Shown here: piece after piece, positions 24,059 through 32,268 of the stretch
Numbering within the stretch: the first letter of the stretch is position 1
How the letters are laid out: each line of letters starts with the position of its first letter
Origin: an uncultured Bacteroidota bacterium
Lineage (GTDB): Bacteria; Bacteroidota; Bacteroidia; Bacteroidales; UBA12077
Direction of reading: 5' to 3'
Assembly: GCA_913055635.1 (NCBI GenBank)
Contig: CAJXLK010000019.1
Coordinates: 1-64,000 of the forward strand
Length of the DNA stretch: 64,000 nucleotides
The notes under the pieces: generated by a model
Seen by the model: only the letters and a program-made list of their open reading frames with translations
Told to the model about the DNA's origin: nothing
Databases searched by the model: none
Position numbers and translations under genes: made by a program

Positions 24059-24844
24059 TTGGATCCATCTCAACGCTACTTCATCCAGCTGGCATACAAG
24101 GGGACACATTACCATGGCTGGCAGGTCCAGCCCAATGCAGTGACCATTCAGCAGGTACTCAATCAGGCATTAAGCACGGTATTGCGGGAGGATATCCATG
24201 TGGTGGGTGCAGGGCGCACCGATGCCGGGGTGCATGCGAGTTGTTACTGGGCCCATTTCGATTACAGCGGGAAGCTGGAGGAGCCCGGCCACATCATTTT
24301 TCGCCTGAACCGATTCCTGCCGGATGACATAGCCATTTACGGGCTTTATGAAGTCCCCCCAAACGCTCACGCCCGATATGACGCCCTCTCGCGCACCTAC
24401 CAGTACCAGATCACCACCATCAAGGATCCGTTCAAAAGAGAATATGCCTATCATCTGTTTTGGGAGGTGGACATGGAGGGCATGAACGAAGCGGCAAAAG
24501 TATTATACCGTTACCAGGACTTCTCGAGTTTCAGCAAATCCAATACCCAAAACAAAACCAATTTGTGTGAAGTTTACCGGGCTGAATGGCAGAGGGCGGG
24601 GCACATGCTGATTTTCACCATTCAAGCCAACCGGTTCCTGCGCAATATGGTACGCGCCATTGTAGGAACCCTCCTGGAGACAGGCCGGGGGCGGCTGTCG
24701 CCGGAGGGAATGCAAAAAATCATTGAAAGCCGCAACCGCTCGCAAGCCGGCTACTCTGTACCGGCCAACGGCCTGTTCCTAACCCATATTCAGTATCCGG
24801 CCCACATGAATTTGAAACCCTATGGCCGCAAAACAGTACACTAA
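24059..24844 (+). CDS. truA: tRNA pseudouridine synthase A
   Basis: TruA makes pseudouridine at positions 38-40 of tRNA anticodon stems. The catalytic Asp lies in GAGRTDAGVHA. FIQLAYKGTHYHGWQVQ near the start and SRTYQYQI are standard landmarks, as is the RFLRNMVRAIVGTLLETGRG block. I put the start at TTG 24059 (MDPSQRYFIQ), which matches family N-termini and lies behind the -7 element at 24036. A GTG at 24008 adds 17 residues and has a purine-rich GGGGGGA upstream, so it cannot be ruled out. Single gene, divergent from moxR. Confidence 0.9.
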   Translation: MDPSQRYFIQLAYKGTHYHGWQVQPNAVTIQQVLNQALSTVLREDIHVVGAGRTDAGVHASCYWAHFDYSGKLEEPGHIIFRLNRFLPDDIAIYGLYEVPPNAHARYDALSRTYQYQITTIKDPFKREYAYHLFWEVDMEGMNEAAKVLYRYQDFSSFSKSNTQNKTNLCEVYRAEWQRAGHMLIFTIQANRFLRNMVRAIVGTLLETGRGRLSPEGMQKIIESRNRSQAGYSVPANGLFLTHIQYPAHMNLKPYGRKTVH

Positions 24845-24903
24845 TACCACACGTGTGATAAAAAATCATTATCTTCGTATATCTATAAAAACACCTGTAT
24901 ATT

Positions 24904-26565
24904 ATGAAATTAAGGTTTTCGATCGGAGCTAAGTTAATCCTGGGCATCGGGGCCATCATTATAGCCATCCTGGTCAACAGCTATTTAATCAATAATTCCC
25001 TTCAGAAAAGCCGAAAGATCAACCAACAAATCACCGAGCTTTACGTGCCTTCAGCCTCCCACCTGAATGACCTCTACAACCAGATCAACCGGTCGAAATC
25101 CCTGATCAAAACCTGGGTGTTCATCGACAAGAAAAAGAACACCCCCGATAAGATTCAGCTTCAAAAGCTTCACAGCAAGAATTTTCCGGAACTTCACGAC
25201 AAAATAAGCCAGCTCAGCGACAAATGGGAACCTGAAGAGCGCAAGAAGTATCAGCAAATCCACCAGGCCATACAAGACACCCTGTTCAGGGAACATCAAA
25301 GCATCATGGAGAGCCTCAATGATTTTGAGAGCTATAATGATCCGATGTTGTTGTTTGAGATCACCCCGAAGGTGGAGTATGGCGGGGAGATCATTGTTTT
25401 AACCGACCGGATCCTGGAACAGATCAGCACATTGCGCAACACGATGCAGGCCAAGGTAGATCAATCGAGGGTAGAGATGTCATCGTTGTTCAACCGTTTT
25501 GAGCGGTTCATCATGATCCTGGGGATTGCCTTGATTGTCATCTCTTCGGGGATAGCCATTTTGCTCACCCGCACGACGGTCAAACCCATCAAGAATGTCA
25601 AATCCATTTTAACCTCGATGTGTCAGGGCATACTGCCCCGCGAAAAGCTCAAAACGCGCAATGATGAGATTGGGGATATGTCGGCGGCGCTGAACGATTT
25701 GGTGGAGAGTTTCCGCAAGTTCACCAGTTTTGCCAAGGAGATCGGCAAAGGCAATTATGATGTGCCCTTCGAGCCCCTCAGCGAGCAGGACGATTTGGGC
25801 AATGCCCTCCTGGAGATGCGCGATAACCTGAAGCAGGCTGCCCAGGAGGAAGAAAAGCGCAAGAAGGAAGATGAACAAAGAAACTGGGCTTCGCAGGGGA
25901 TCGCCAAGTTTTCTGACCTGCTGCGCCAAAACAACGACAACCTCGAAGAGTTGTCGTACCAGATCATTCAGAACCTGGTCCAATACACCCAGGCCAATCA
26001 GGGCGGATTATTTATGATCAACGATGAAGACCAGGAGAACCGGATCATTGAACTTAAGGCAGCCTATGCATACAGCCGGCGCAAGTATATGGATAAGCAG
26101 ATTGAACCGGGGGTCGGCCTGGTAGGCCGGGCCGTAGAGGAGGGTGAGACCATCTACATGAGTGATATCCCGGACGATTACATCAACATCACCAGCGGGC
26201 TGGGCGAAGCCACACCTACAAGCCTTTTGATCGTGCCCCTGAAGAACAATGAGGAGATCCACGGAGTTATCGAGATGGCCTCATTTGAAGAATTTGAGCA
26301 ATACCAAATCGATTTTGTGGAACGGGTGGCTGAAAACATCGCTTCTACCCTCTCGGCGGTTAAAATCAACATCCGTACCAACGAACTGCTGGAAAAATCC
26401 CAGCAACAAGCCGAAGAGATGAAATCGCAGGAGGAGGAAATGCGCCAGAACATGGAAGAACTGAAAACCACCCAGGAAGAGTCGGCCCGGCGCGAAAAGG
26501 AGTTGAACCAGAAACTGGAGGATTGTCAGAATAAACTAAACCAGTATATTGAAAAATACGGATAA
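24904..26565 (+). CDS. HAMP-GAF sensor protein without an output domain
   Basis: A 553-residue membrane sensor. TM1 is at about 7-29 and TM2 at about 200-222, with a roughly 170-residue periplasmic helical domain between them (PSASHLNDLYNQINRSKSLIKTW). A HAMP region follows from 223, then a coiled coil, then a GAF domain at about 340-490 (NLVQYTQANQGGLFMIND, PGVGLVGRAVEEGE, PTSLLIVPL). The last 60 residues are a charged coiled coil. No histidine kinase, phosphatase, cyclase or methyl-accepting domain is present. It ends eight bases from a convergent SiaC-like gene, which hints at partner-switching signalling. Confidence 0.85.
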   Translation: MKLRFSIGAKLILGIGAIIIAILVNSYLINNSLQKSRKINQQITELYVPSASHLNDLYNQINRSKSLIKTWVFIDKKKNTPDKIQLQKLHSKNFPELHDKISQLSDKWEPEERKKYQQIHQAIQDTLFREHQSIMESLNDFESYNDPMLLFEITPKVEYGGEIIVLTDRILEQISTLRNTMQAKVDQSRVEMSSLFNRFERFIMILGIALIVISSGIAILLTRTTVKPIKNVKSILTSMCQGILPREKLKTRNDEIGDMSAALNDLVESFRKFTSFAKEIGKGNYDVPFEPLSEQDDLGNALLEMRDNLKQAAQEEEKRKKEDEQRNWASQGIAKFSDLLRQNNDNLEELSYQIIQNLVQYTQANQGGLFMINDEDQENRIIELKAAYAYSRRKYMDKQIEPGVGLVGRAVEEGETIYMSDIPDDYINITSGLGEATPTSLLIVPLKNNEEIHGVIEMASFEEFEQYQIDFVERVAENIASTLSAVKINIRTNELLEKSQQQAEEMKSQEEEMRQNMEELKTTQEESARREKELNQKLEDCQNKLNQYIEKYG

Positions 26566-26573
26566 CCCGGGCT

Positions 26574-26954
26574 TTATACTTCCATCTCAACCATACGGAA
26601 GGGCACACCGATCATGGACTGATAATGCTTGCCCAGTTCATAAACACTCTCATCATCGGCCTCGTAATACCAATCAATTTGAGCCGAATAGCCTTCCTGA
26701 TACTTCTCTTCGAGCACCTGAAAAAATTCCAGTATAAACTTGGAAGCCCCGCTGTTGATATATTCCAGTTCAATATTGACCTGGGTATGGCTGCAGGGGT
26801 TCTTGAAATAACTGAACACCCACTCCACCACATCGGCAAAAAAATGTTCCGGATTTTCCGGGATGGCCCTGCCGGACATGGTCAACACGCCGGTCTTTGC
26901 ATCGAATTTGACACCGGGAGTTTTGATGGTCTCTTCGATGAATAAATTATCCAT
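26574..26954 (-). CDS. SiaC-family (DUF1987) regulatory phosphoprotein
   Basis: A 126-residue protein of the DUF1987 family. The pattern IEETIKTPGVKFDAKTG, SGRAIPENPEHFF and a YINSGASKFILEFF segment is that of SiaC, the anti-sigma-antagonist-like protein that in Pseudomonas is phosphorylated by SiaB, dephosphorylated by SiaA and controls the cyclase SiaD. NSGASK holds the likely phospho-acceptor. I chose the ATG at 26954 (MDNLFIEE); an ATG eight codons upstream overlaps the permease gene. No SiaB kinase or SiaA phosphatase is adjacent. Confidence 0.82.
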   Translation of the reverse strand: MDNLFIEETIKTPGVKFDAKTGVLTMSGRAIPENPEHFFADVVEWVFSYFKNPCSHTQVNIELEYINSGASKFILEFFQVLEEKYQEGYSAQIDWYYEADDESVYELGKHYQSMIGVPFRMVEMEV

Positions 26955-26974
26955 AGGGCAAATATAATGATTTT

Positions 26975-28213
26975 TCACTCATATCGAAGCGATGTGATGG
27001 GGTCGACTTGAGAAGCCTTCACTGCGGGGAGCAACCCGCTAAGCAGACCCACCACCAGGCAAAGCAGCACCCCGCTGATGATCCACACCCAGGGCACAAT
27101 AAAGGCACTGCCGGTGATGGCCGATACCAGGTTGCCCACCAAAATCCCCAGGATGATCCCCAGGAGGCCCCCCATTTGACCGATAAAAACCGATTCGAAC
27201 AGGAATTGCTGACGGATAAGCCCTGATTTGGCGCCAATGGCCTTGCGCACACCTATCTCTCTTGTTCGCTCAGTCACGGAGACCAGCATGATGTTCATCA
27301 GTCCGACGGAGGCCCCAAACAGGGTAATCACGCCAATGATGGTGGCAGCAAGGGTGACATAGCGCAGGTTTTCCATCATCAGATTAATCAGATTGTCACT
27401 GGTTTCAATGGTAAAATTATCGGGATCACGGATGCGCAGCCCCCGGATAACCCGAAACAGGCCCCTGGCCTGACTAACGGCCATATCCATCAGCCGGGGC
27501 TCATTGGGCAGGGCTGTGATGCGAAAATGCATGTTGGGCCGGGCAAAGTATTGGCGCACATTGCTCAGGGGCAACAGACAAATCTTATCGCTTCCCGAAC
27601 CAAATCCCGAACCTTTCTCCCTGAGGATGCCAATCACCTTATACTTGCCACTGCCCACGGTAATTACCTTGCCTTCCCCCTGCACCCCCGGTTCAAAAAG
27701 CTCCCCGGCAAGATGGCTGCCGATAATGGCCACATGGGCATTGGTATTGATCTCATTGGCCGAAAAATTCCGCCCCCGGGCCAACTCATACCCCGAATTC
27801 ATTAAGTAAAACTGATCGCTCCCCATAACTGTGATGTTGGGGTTGGTCTTGACTGAACCATACTTGACAGTGGCCGTGCCTGAGGCATTGTAGGAAACTG
27901 AAACCCGCGCAGGAAAATCATACTCCTGGCTGAACTCCATGGCCTGACGGTAACTGATCACCGGATTCGACGTTTCCCCCCGGCCCCCTCTCCTCACCAT
28001 CTGGCGATTGGTAATGGTAAAGGTGTTGGCCCCCATGATGGTGAACTGATTTTCCAGTGACCCCTTAATGGCATCAATGGCCGTTAATATGCCCACCAGG
28101 GCCATAATCCCAAAGGCAATGATAAATACCGTTAAGACCGTCCGCAGTTTATTGGACTTGACAGCATTTACCGATATCCTGAGGTTTTCCCTTAGTAATA
28201 CCCCATACTTCAT
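26975..28213 (-). CDS. MacB/FtsX-type ABC transporter permease
   Basis: A 412-residue permease. It has an N-terminal membrane helix (LRTVLTVFIIAFGIMALVGI), a large periplasmic MacB_PCD domain up to about residue 265, then three C-terminal helices forming the FtsX domain, with the family motif TERTREIGVRKAIGAKSGLIRQQFLFES. Such permeases act as mechanotransmission half-pumps for lipoproteins, peptides or drugs. No ATPase gene is adjacent, so the partner must be elsewhere. It may share a transcript with the SiaC-like gene that begins 20 bases downstream. Confidence 0.9.
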   Translation of the reverse strand: MKYGVLLRENLRISVNAVKSNKLRTVLTVFIIAFGIMALVGILTAIDAIKGSLENQFTIMGANTFTITNRQMVRRGGRGETSNPVISYRQAMEFSQEYDFPARVSVSYNASGTATVKYGSVKTNPNITVMGSDQFYLMNSGYELARGRNFSANEINTNAHVAIIGSHLAGELFEPGVQGEGKVITVGSGKYKVIGILREKGSGFGSGSDKICLLPLSNVRQYFARPNMHFRITALPNEPRLMDMAVSQARGLFRVIRGLRIRDPDNFTIETSDNLINLMMENLRYVTLAATIIGVITLFGASVGLMNIMLVSVTERTREIGVRKAIGAKSGLIRQQFLFESVFIGQMGGLLGIILGILVGNLVSAITGSAFIVPWVWIISGVLLCLVVGLLSGLLPAVKASQVDPITSLRYE

Positions 28214-28404
28214 TGGTATAAAGGGTTATTAAAGTTCTTGACTATATTCTGAAAATAATTGACTCTACAGTTTGTATAATAATTATCAATGAACCATTGA
28301 AATAATAATAGCTCTTATCTGCCACAACCAAACATCTGGAATTTAACCAGGTTTTCATCCACCTGGGATTGCACCATCATTTATTTTTTGTTGGCGCGCT
28401 CCCG

Positions 28405-28464
28405 ACGGAATCCGCTTGTTTTATACATCGCCTTATTGTGTAAGTCATTGCATGCGGGATTCAT
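28405..28464. repeat. Dispersed hairpin element in the permease-amrA region
   Basis: Arms GAATCCGC (28408-28415) and GCGGGATTC (28454-28462) pair with a one-base bulge. The loop carries CCTTATTGTGTAAGTCATTG, nearly the loop of copy A. The rest of 28214-28601 is AT-rich with a small CCAGGT/ACCTGG hairpin near 28350 and no gene. Confidence 0.7.
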
Positions 28465-28601
28465 GCGCCACTGTTTTAGGGATAATGTTGCGAGAACCTG
28501 TTAATAATATTGATGTTAAATATACTATTTTTTAAATTTACATAATGATTTTTATCTTTTAACCAAGAAGCCAGCAAAATTCTAATTAAAATTTAAAATT
28601 T

Positions 28602-29135
28602 ATGTTTGAGCCCAACACCGTGTATGCTAAAATCGCTTATGATGCTATTTTGCTTTACTTAAAAACCGGCAAAAAACTTTTCAGACAAGCAGATCAGATT
28701 CCCCCGGCTTTAAAACTCAAACTTTCTTGCTATGTATCATTATATAGCGGCAATCAACTGCGGGCATGCATAGGAAATCCACAACCCAAATGTGAACACC
28801 TCTACAATGAAATCATCGAAAACGCAGTAGCAGCGGCCTTTGACAATGACCAGACCGAACCCTTAAAAGAAGCAGAATTGAACAATATCAGCATTGTAGT
28901 GGACGTTATCTCGGAGCCCAGGCCGGTAAAAGATCGATCGCTTTTAAAGCCCGGCAAGCATGGGGTTATGCTCGAAGATGAGCAGGGCAAATTTTCCGTT
29001 TTGCTGCCCAATCAGGATGGCATTGATTCAGTGGATCAACAACTGGAAAAAGCCCGTGCGCAAGCCGGCATTGACCAGGAAAAACCGGTCGATCAACTCA
29101 AGATATACAGTTTTACCACAACCAGTTACCAGTAA
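28602..29135 (+). CDS. amrA: AMMECR1-domain protein, AmmeMemoRadiSam system protein A
   Basis: A 177-residue AMMECR1 protein. The landmarks are LSCYVSLYSGNQLRACIGNPQP, with the conserved RACIG, then the NAVAAAFDNDQTEPL region and GKHGVMLEDEQGKFSVLLP. AMMECR1, radical SAM and Memo proteins are encoded together in many bacteria, but the reaction they carry out is not known. Here it is the first gene of a four-gene run (gaps of 14, 11 and 4 bases) with an acylphosphatase inserted as second gene. Confidence 0.9.
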   Translation: MFEPNTVYAKIAYDAILLYLKTGKKLFRQADQIPPALKLKLSCYVSLYSGNQLRACIGNPQPKCEHLYNEIIENAVAAAFDNDQTEPLKEAELNNISIVVDVISEPRPVKDRSLLKPGKHGVMLEDEQGKFSVLLPNQDGIDSVDQQLEKARAQAGIDQEKPVDQLKIYSFTTTSYQ

Positions 29136-29149
29136 AATGCAGTGGAGGT

Positions 29150-29419
29150 ATGAAGCAGGCATTGTCGATCACCATAAGCGGAAGGGTACAGGGGGTAGGA
29201 TTCCGCTTCAGCGCTGTGAATAAAGCCCAGGCGTTGGGACTGAAAGGATTTGTCAAAAACAACAGGGATGGAACTGTTTACATTGAAGCAGAAGGACCCC
29301 CGGAAAACCTCCAGGAGTTGGTGCAATGGTGCTGGCAGGGTCCGCCTTCGGCACGGGTTGAACATGTCAGCCACCAGGAAATTCCGGTAAGAGATTACGC
29401 CCGCTTCGGGGTAAAATAA
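29150..29419 (+). CDS. Acylphosphatase
   Basis: An 89-residue acylphosphatase, full length. The catalytic Arg is in the P-loop GRVQGVGFRFS and the catalytic Asn in GFVKNNRDGTV. The enzyme hydrolyses acyl phosphates. Its place inside the amrA-amrS-amrB operon suggests that an acyl phosphate may be a side product or intermediate of that system, which is inference. The start ATG follows amrA by 14 bases. Confidence 0.92.
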   Translation: MKQALSITISGRVQGVGFRFSAVNKAQALGLKGFVKNNRDGTVYIEAEGPPENLQELVQWCWQGPPSARVEHVSHQEIPVRDYARFGVK

Positions 29420-29430
29420 GCGCCTTTGTT

Positions 29431-30435
29431 ATGAAAGAAGCCTCATATTATGTAGCATTAAAGGATCAAAAAGTCAGATGTGAACTATGTCCCCATAATT
29501 GCATCATAAAAGAAGGGAAATTAGGAATATGCGGGGTCCGCAAAAACACCTCAGGCAAGCTTTACAGCCTTAATTACGGGGTCGTTACGGGCCTGGGCTT
29601 TGATCCGATTGAAAAGAAGCCCCTCTACCATTACTATCCCGGAAGAAATATTTTGTCGCTGGGGAGCCTGGGTTGCAACATGAAGTGTTTTTTTTGTCAG
29701 AACTGGCAAATCTCCCAGGTCAATGAAGGGGATTTACCGAGGAACCCCACCCATCAGCCGCAAGACATAGTCCAGATGGCCACCAACCGCTCCGACAACC
29801 TGGGGGTGGCTTATACTTACAATGAACCGGCCATCTACTATGAATTCATGCTGGATATTGCCAGAGCGATCAAAAAGCAGGGGCTTAAGAACGTGATGGT
29901 GACCAATGGCTACATCCATCAAAAACCCCTGGCCGAACTGCTGCCTTACATGGATGCTTTCAGCGTCGACCTGAAGGGTTTTACGGAAGAATTTTACCGC
30001 AAACATACCGCTTCAGGCCTTCAACCCATCGTTGAGGCCATTGAACAGATAAGCCGCAGCGGTGCTTTCATGGAGCTGACCAACCTGGTGATTCCGGGGC
30101 TGAACGATCAAATTGGCAAGTACGAAGAGATGCTCTCCTGGATCCGGGATCATATCGGGGAGAAGACCGTTTTGCACATCTCCCGGTATTACCCCAGCTA
30201 CAAATCCAGTATCGGGCCTACATCGGTATCCAAGCTGAAAGAGCTATATACCCTGGCCACCCAGTATCTGGATTATGTGTACCTGGGCAATGTGATGTTG
30301 GAGGCTGGCAGCAATACTTATTGTGACGGCTGCGGGCAGTTGTTGGTAAAGAGAAATGGCTATTATACCCGGACCCCGGGCTTGGACGAATCAGGAAGTT
30401 GCACCCAATGTGGAAACAAAGTGTTCATACGCTAA
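29431..30435 (+). CDS. amrS: AmmeMemoRadiSam system radical SAM enzyme
   Basis: A 334-residue radical SAM protein of the PflA-like group. The SAM cluster motif is GCNMKCFFCQNW (CX3CX2C). An extra N-terminal Cys motif (CELCPHNCIIKEGKLGICG) and a C-terminal zinc-ribbon-like pair (YCDGCGQ and CTQCG) flank the barrel. VAYTYNEPAIYYEF and VMVTNGYI are standard for this family. The product of the reaction is unknown. Co-encoded with amrA and amrB here, as in other genomes. Confidence 0.92.
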   Translation: MKEASYYVALKDQKVRCELCPHNCIIKEGKLGICGVRKNTSGKLYSLNYGVVTGLGFDPIEKKPLYHYYPGRNILSLGSLGCNMKCFFCQNWQISQVNEGDLPRNPTHQPQDIVQMATNRSDNLGVAYTYNEPAIYYEFMLDIARAIKKQGLKNVMVTNGYIHQKPLAELLPYMDAFSVDLKGFTEEFYRKHTASGLQPIVEAIEQISRSGAFMELTNLVIPGLNDQIGKYEEMLSWIRDHIGEKTVLHISRYYPSYKSSIGPTSVSKLKELYTLATQYLDYVYLGNVMLEAGSNTYCDGCGQLLVKRNGYYTRTPGLDESGSCTQCGNKVFIR

Positions 30436-30439
30436 ATAA

Positions 30440-31282
30440 ATGACCATGAGCAACATACGCAAACCAGCAGTAGCCGGTCAGTTTTATCCCGAAGACCCTG
30501 CGGAACTCAAAGCCCTGCTGACAGAGATATATAAAAAGGAAAAGCCCGATATTGACCTGGACCTGGCTGATCAAAATATTATCGGGGGGATATCCCCCCA
30601 TGCCGGGTATATGTTTTCCGCCTACCAGGCGGTACATCTTTTTCAGATCATTGGCCATTACCACAAACCTTTTGACACGGTTTTCATCATCAACCCCAAT
30701 CATTCCGGCATGGGCCATCAGATGGCCTATGACGCCAGCGATTACTGGCAAAGCCCGCTGGGTAAAGTGGAAATCGACGGTGATTTTGCCCGTTTCCTGG
30801 AGCTGCCGGTATCGGCAAACGAGCAAAAAAGGGAACATGCCGGTGAAGTGATGGTACCTCTTTTGCAACATTTCCTGAATTATGAGTTCAAGATTGCCCC
30901 GGTCACCATCACCCGGCAAACCCACAGCAACGCCTTATGGCTTGCCCGGGCCATCCATCAGGCCAACCAGCAGCTCAACAAAAACATCCTGCTGGTGGCA
31001 TCTTCCGATTTTTCCCATTTTGAACCCCCTCAGGTAGGCCGCGAGAAAGACCGCTACGTACTGGATAAGATCGAAGCCATGGATGCCCCGGGCGTTGAAC
31101 ATGTGATTCACGAAAAACACATCTCGGTATGTGGGTACGGCCCCATCATGACCTTGATCGAATATGCCGGTATGGTGGCCGACAAACCTCAAACGCGCAT
31201 CCTTAAAAAAGGGTGCTCGGGCGATGTGATTCCCTCTGATGAAGTGGTCGATTACGTATCGATGCTCTTCTATGGTACCTGA
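30440..31282 (+). CDS. amrB: MEMO1-family protein, AmmeMemoRadiSam system protein B
   Basis: A 280-residue Memo protein. RKPAVAGQFYPEDP opens it, GGISPHAGYMFS is the metal-proximal His motif, and VASSDFSHFEP lies near the active site. Memo is related to extradiol dioxygenases and keeps the His ligands. It begins four bases after amrS. The function in bacteria is not established. Confidence 0.92.
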   Translation: MTMSNIRKPAVAGQFYPEDPAELKALLTEIYKKEKPDIDLDLADQNIIGGISPHAGYMFSAYQAVHLFQIIGHYHKPFDTVFIINPNHSGMGHQMAYDASDYWQSPLGKVEIDGDFARFLELPVSANEQKREHAGEVMVPLLQHFLNYEFKIAPVTITRQTHSNALWLARAIHQANQQLNKNILLVASSDFSHFEPPQVGREKDRYVLDKIEAMDAPGVEHVIHEKHISVCGYGPIMTLIEYAGMVADKPQTRILKKGCSGDVIPSDEVVDYVSMLFYGT

Positions 31283-31399
31283 AACCATGGGATATAAAAG
31301 ATGGGGTTCAGGTGAAAAGGAAACCCGCACTGGTTTGGGCCGGGGTGGTCGTGAAAAAAGCAATGTGATGCCGCTCATCCCTTTGAACTGAATCAAACG

Positions 31400-31699
31400 A
31401 TGCGCCAGGAAATTATTCAATGGCTCGAAAACCACCTGCATCCCTGTTTATTTAAGCAAACCACAGGGATTGAATGTTTGGGCTGTGGCTTTCAGCGCTC
31501 ACTGATCGCCCTTTTGAAGGGAAATATTTGGAAAAGCCTGGTGCTCTACCCCGGTCTGATCCCAATGTTCATCCTTTTTGGGGTGCTTATCCTGCATTTG
31601 ATCTTCCATTTCAAAAAAGGGGCATTGGTGTTGAAATATCTGTTCATTGGAGAGGCCGCTATTATTGTGATCCACTATATAATAAAAATCACCCTTTAA
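31400..31699 (+). CDS. DUF2752 membrane protein
   Basis: A 99-residue protein with the DUF2752 core TTGIECLGCGFQRSLIALLKG (split by the CxGCGxQR motif) and two membrane helices (LIPMFILFGVLILHLIFHF and LFIGEAAIIVIHYIIKI). Function is unknown. In Bacteroidota it is often followed by a CCC-motif membrane protein, as here with a 12-base gap. Confidence 0.85.
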   Translation: MRQEIIQWLENHLHPCLFKQTTGIECLGCGFQRSLIALLKGNIWKSLVLYPGLIPMFILFGVLILHLIFHFKKGALVLKYLFIGEAAIIVIHYIIKITL

Positions 31700-31711
31700 A
31701 ACCAAACAACC

Positions 31712-32119
31712 ATGGAAAATCAAAACACAGCTCAACAAAGCAGTCAGGGGCAACAGCCCGCTGAAGGCGAAAAGCTCATGCTTCCCAATTCCACGGCCAT
31801 CCTGGTTTTGGGCATCACCTCGATTGTTGGTGTGCTATGCACTCAGGGGGTGTTGGGCATCGTTTTGGGCATCATCGGCATCGTTTTGTCGGTTTCGCCC
31901 CTGAAACAATACAAAGAAAACCCGGGGCTTTATACGGAAAACTCCATCAAAAATCTGAAAGCCGGGCGCATATGCTCAATCATTGGTGTAAGCCTTGGAG
32001 GTGCCTTTTTCCTGCTGATCGTTTTGGTGCTGATTTTTCTGCTGGCAGGGGGCATATTGGCCACTCTTCCCTTCCTGGAAGAATTGTCCCCGCAAATCAT
32101 CACTTTTCTGCCGTTTTAG
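31712..32119 (+). CDS. CCC-motif-type membrane protein lacking the Cys triplet
   Basis: A 135-residue protein: a Gln-rich start, then NSTAILVLGITSIVGVLC, GVLGIVLGIIGIVLSV, a basic loop with KENPGLYTENSIKNLKAGR, and a third membrane helix. This is the plan of the Bacteroidota CCC-motif proteins paired with DUF2752. The usual CCC plus Gly is replaced by LCTQG, leaving one Cys. Function unknown. Confidence 0.7.
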   Translation: MENQNTAQQSSQGQQPAEGEKLMLPNSTAILVLGITSIVGVLCTQGVLGIVLGIIGIVLSVSPLKQYKENPGLYTENSIKNLKAGRICSIIGVSLGGAFFLLIVLVLIFLLAGGILATLPFLEELSPQIITFLPF

Positions 32120-32149
32120 GCCACCAACAATTTTTCACGAAGGATGTGT

Positions 32150-32183
32150 CAGGCTGCTTCCATGGGGGGAAGCAGCCTGTTTT
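32150..32183 (+). terminator. Terminator after the DUF2752 / CCC-type gene pair
   Basis: Perfect 12-bp arms CAGGCTGCTTCC (32150-32161) and GGAAGCAGCCTG (32168-32179) around a six-base loop, followed by TTTT. Confidence 0.8.
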
Positions 32184-32268
32184 CGGTTATCCCTGGAATG
32201 AAAATTGCCCCGGAAAATTGGTCTTCAACCGGCGGCCTTTTATCTTTGCCGGGTAAAGATCACCTGCT

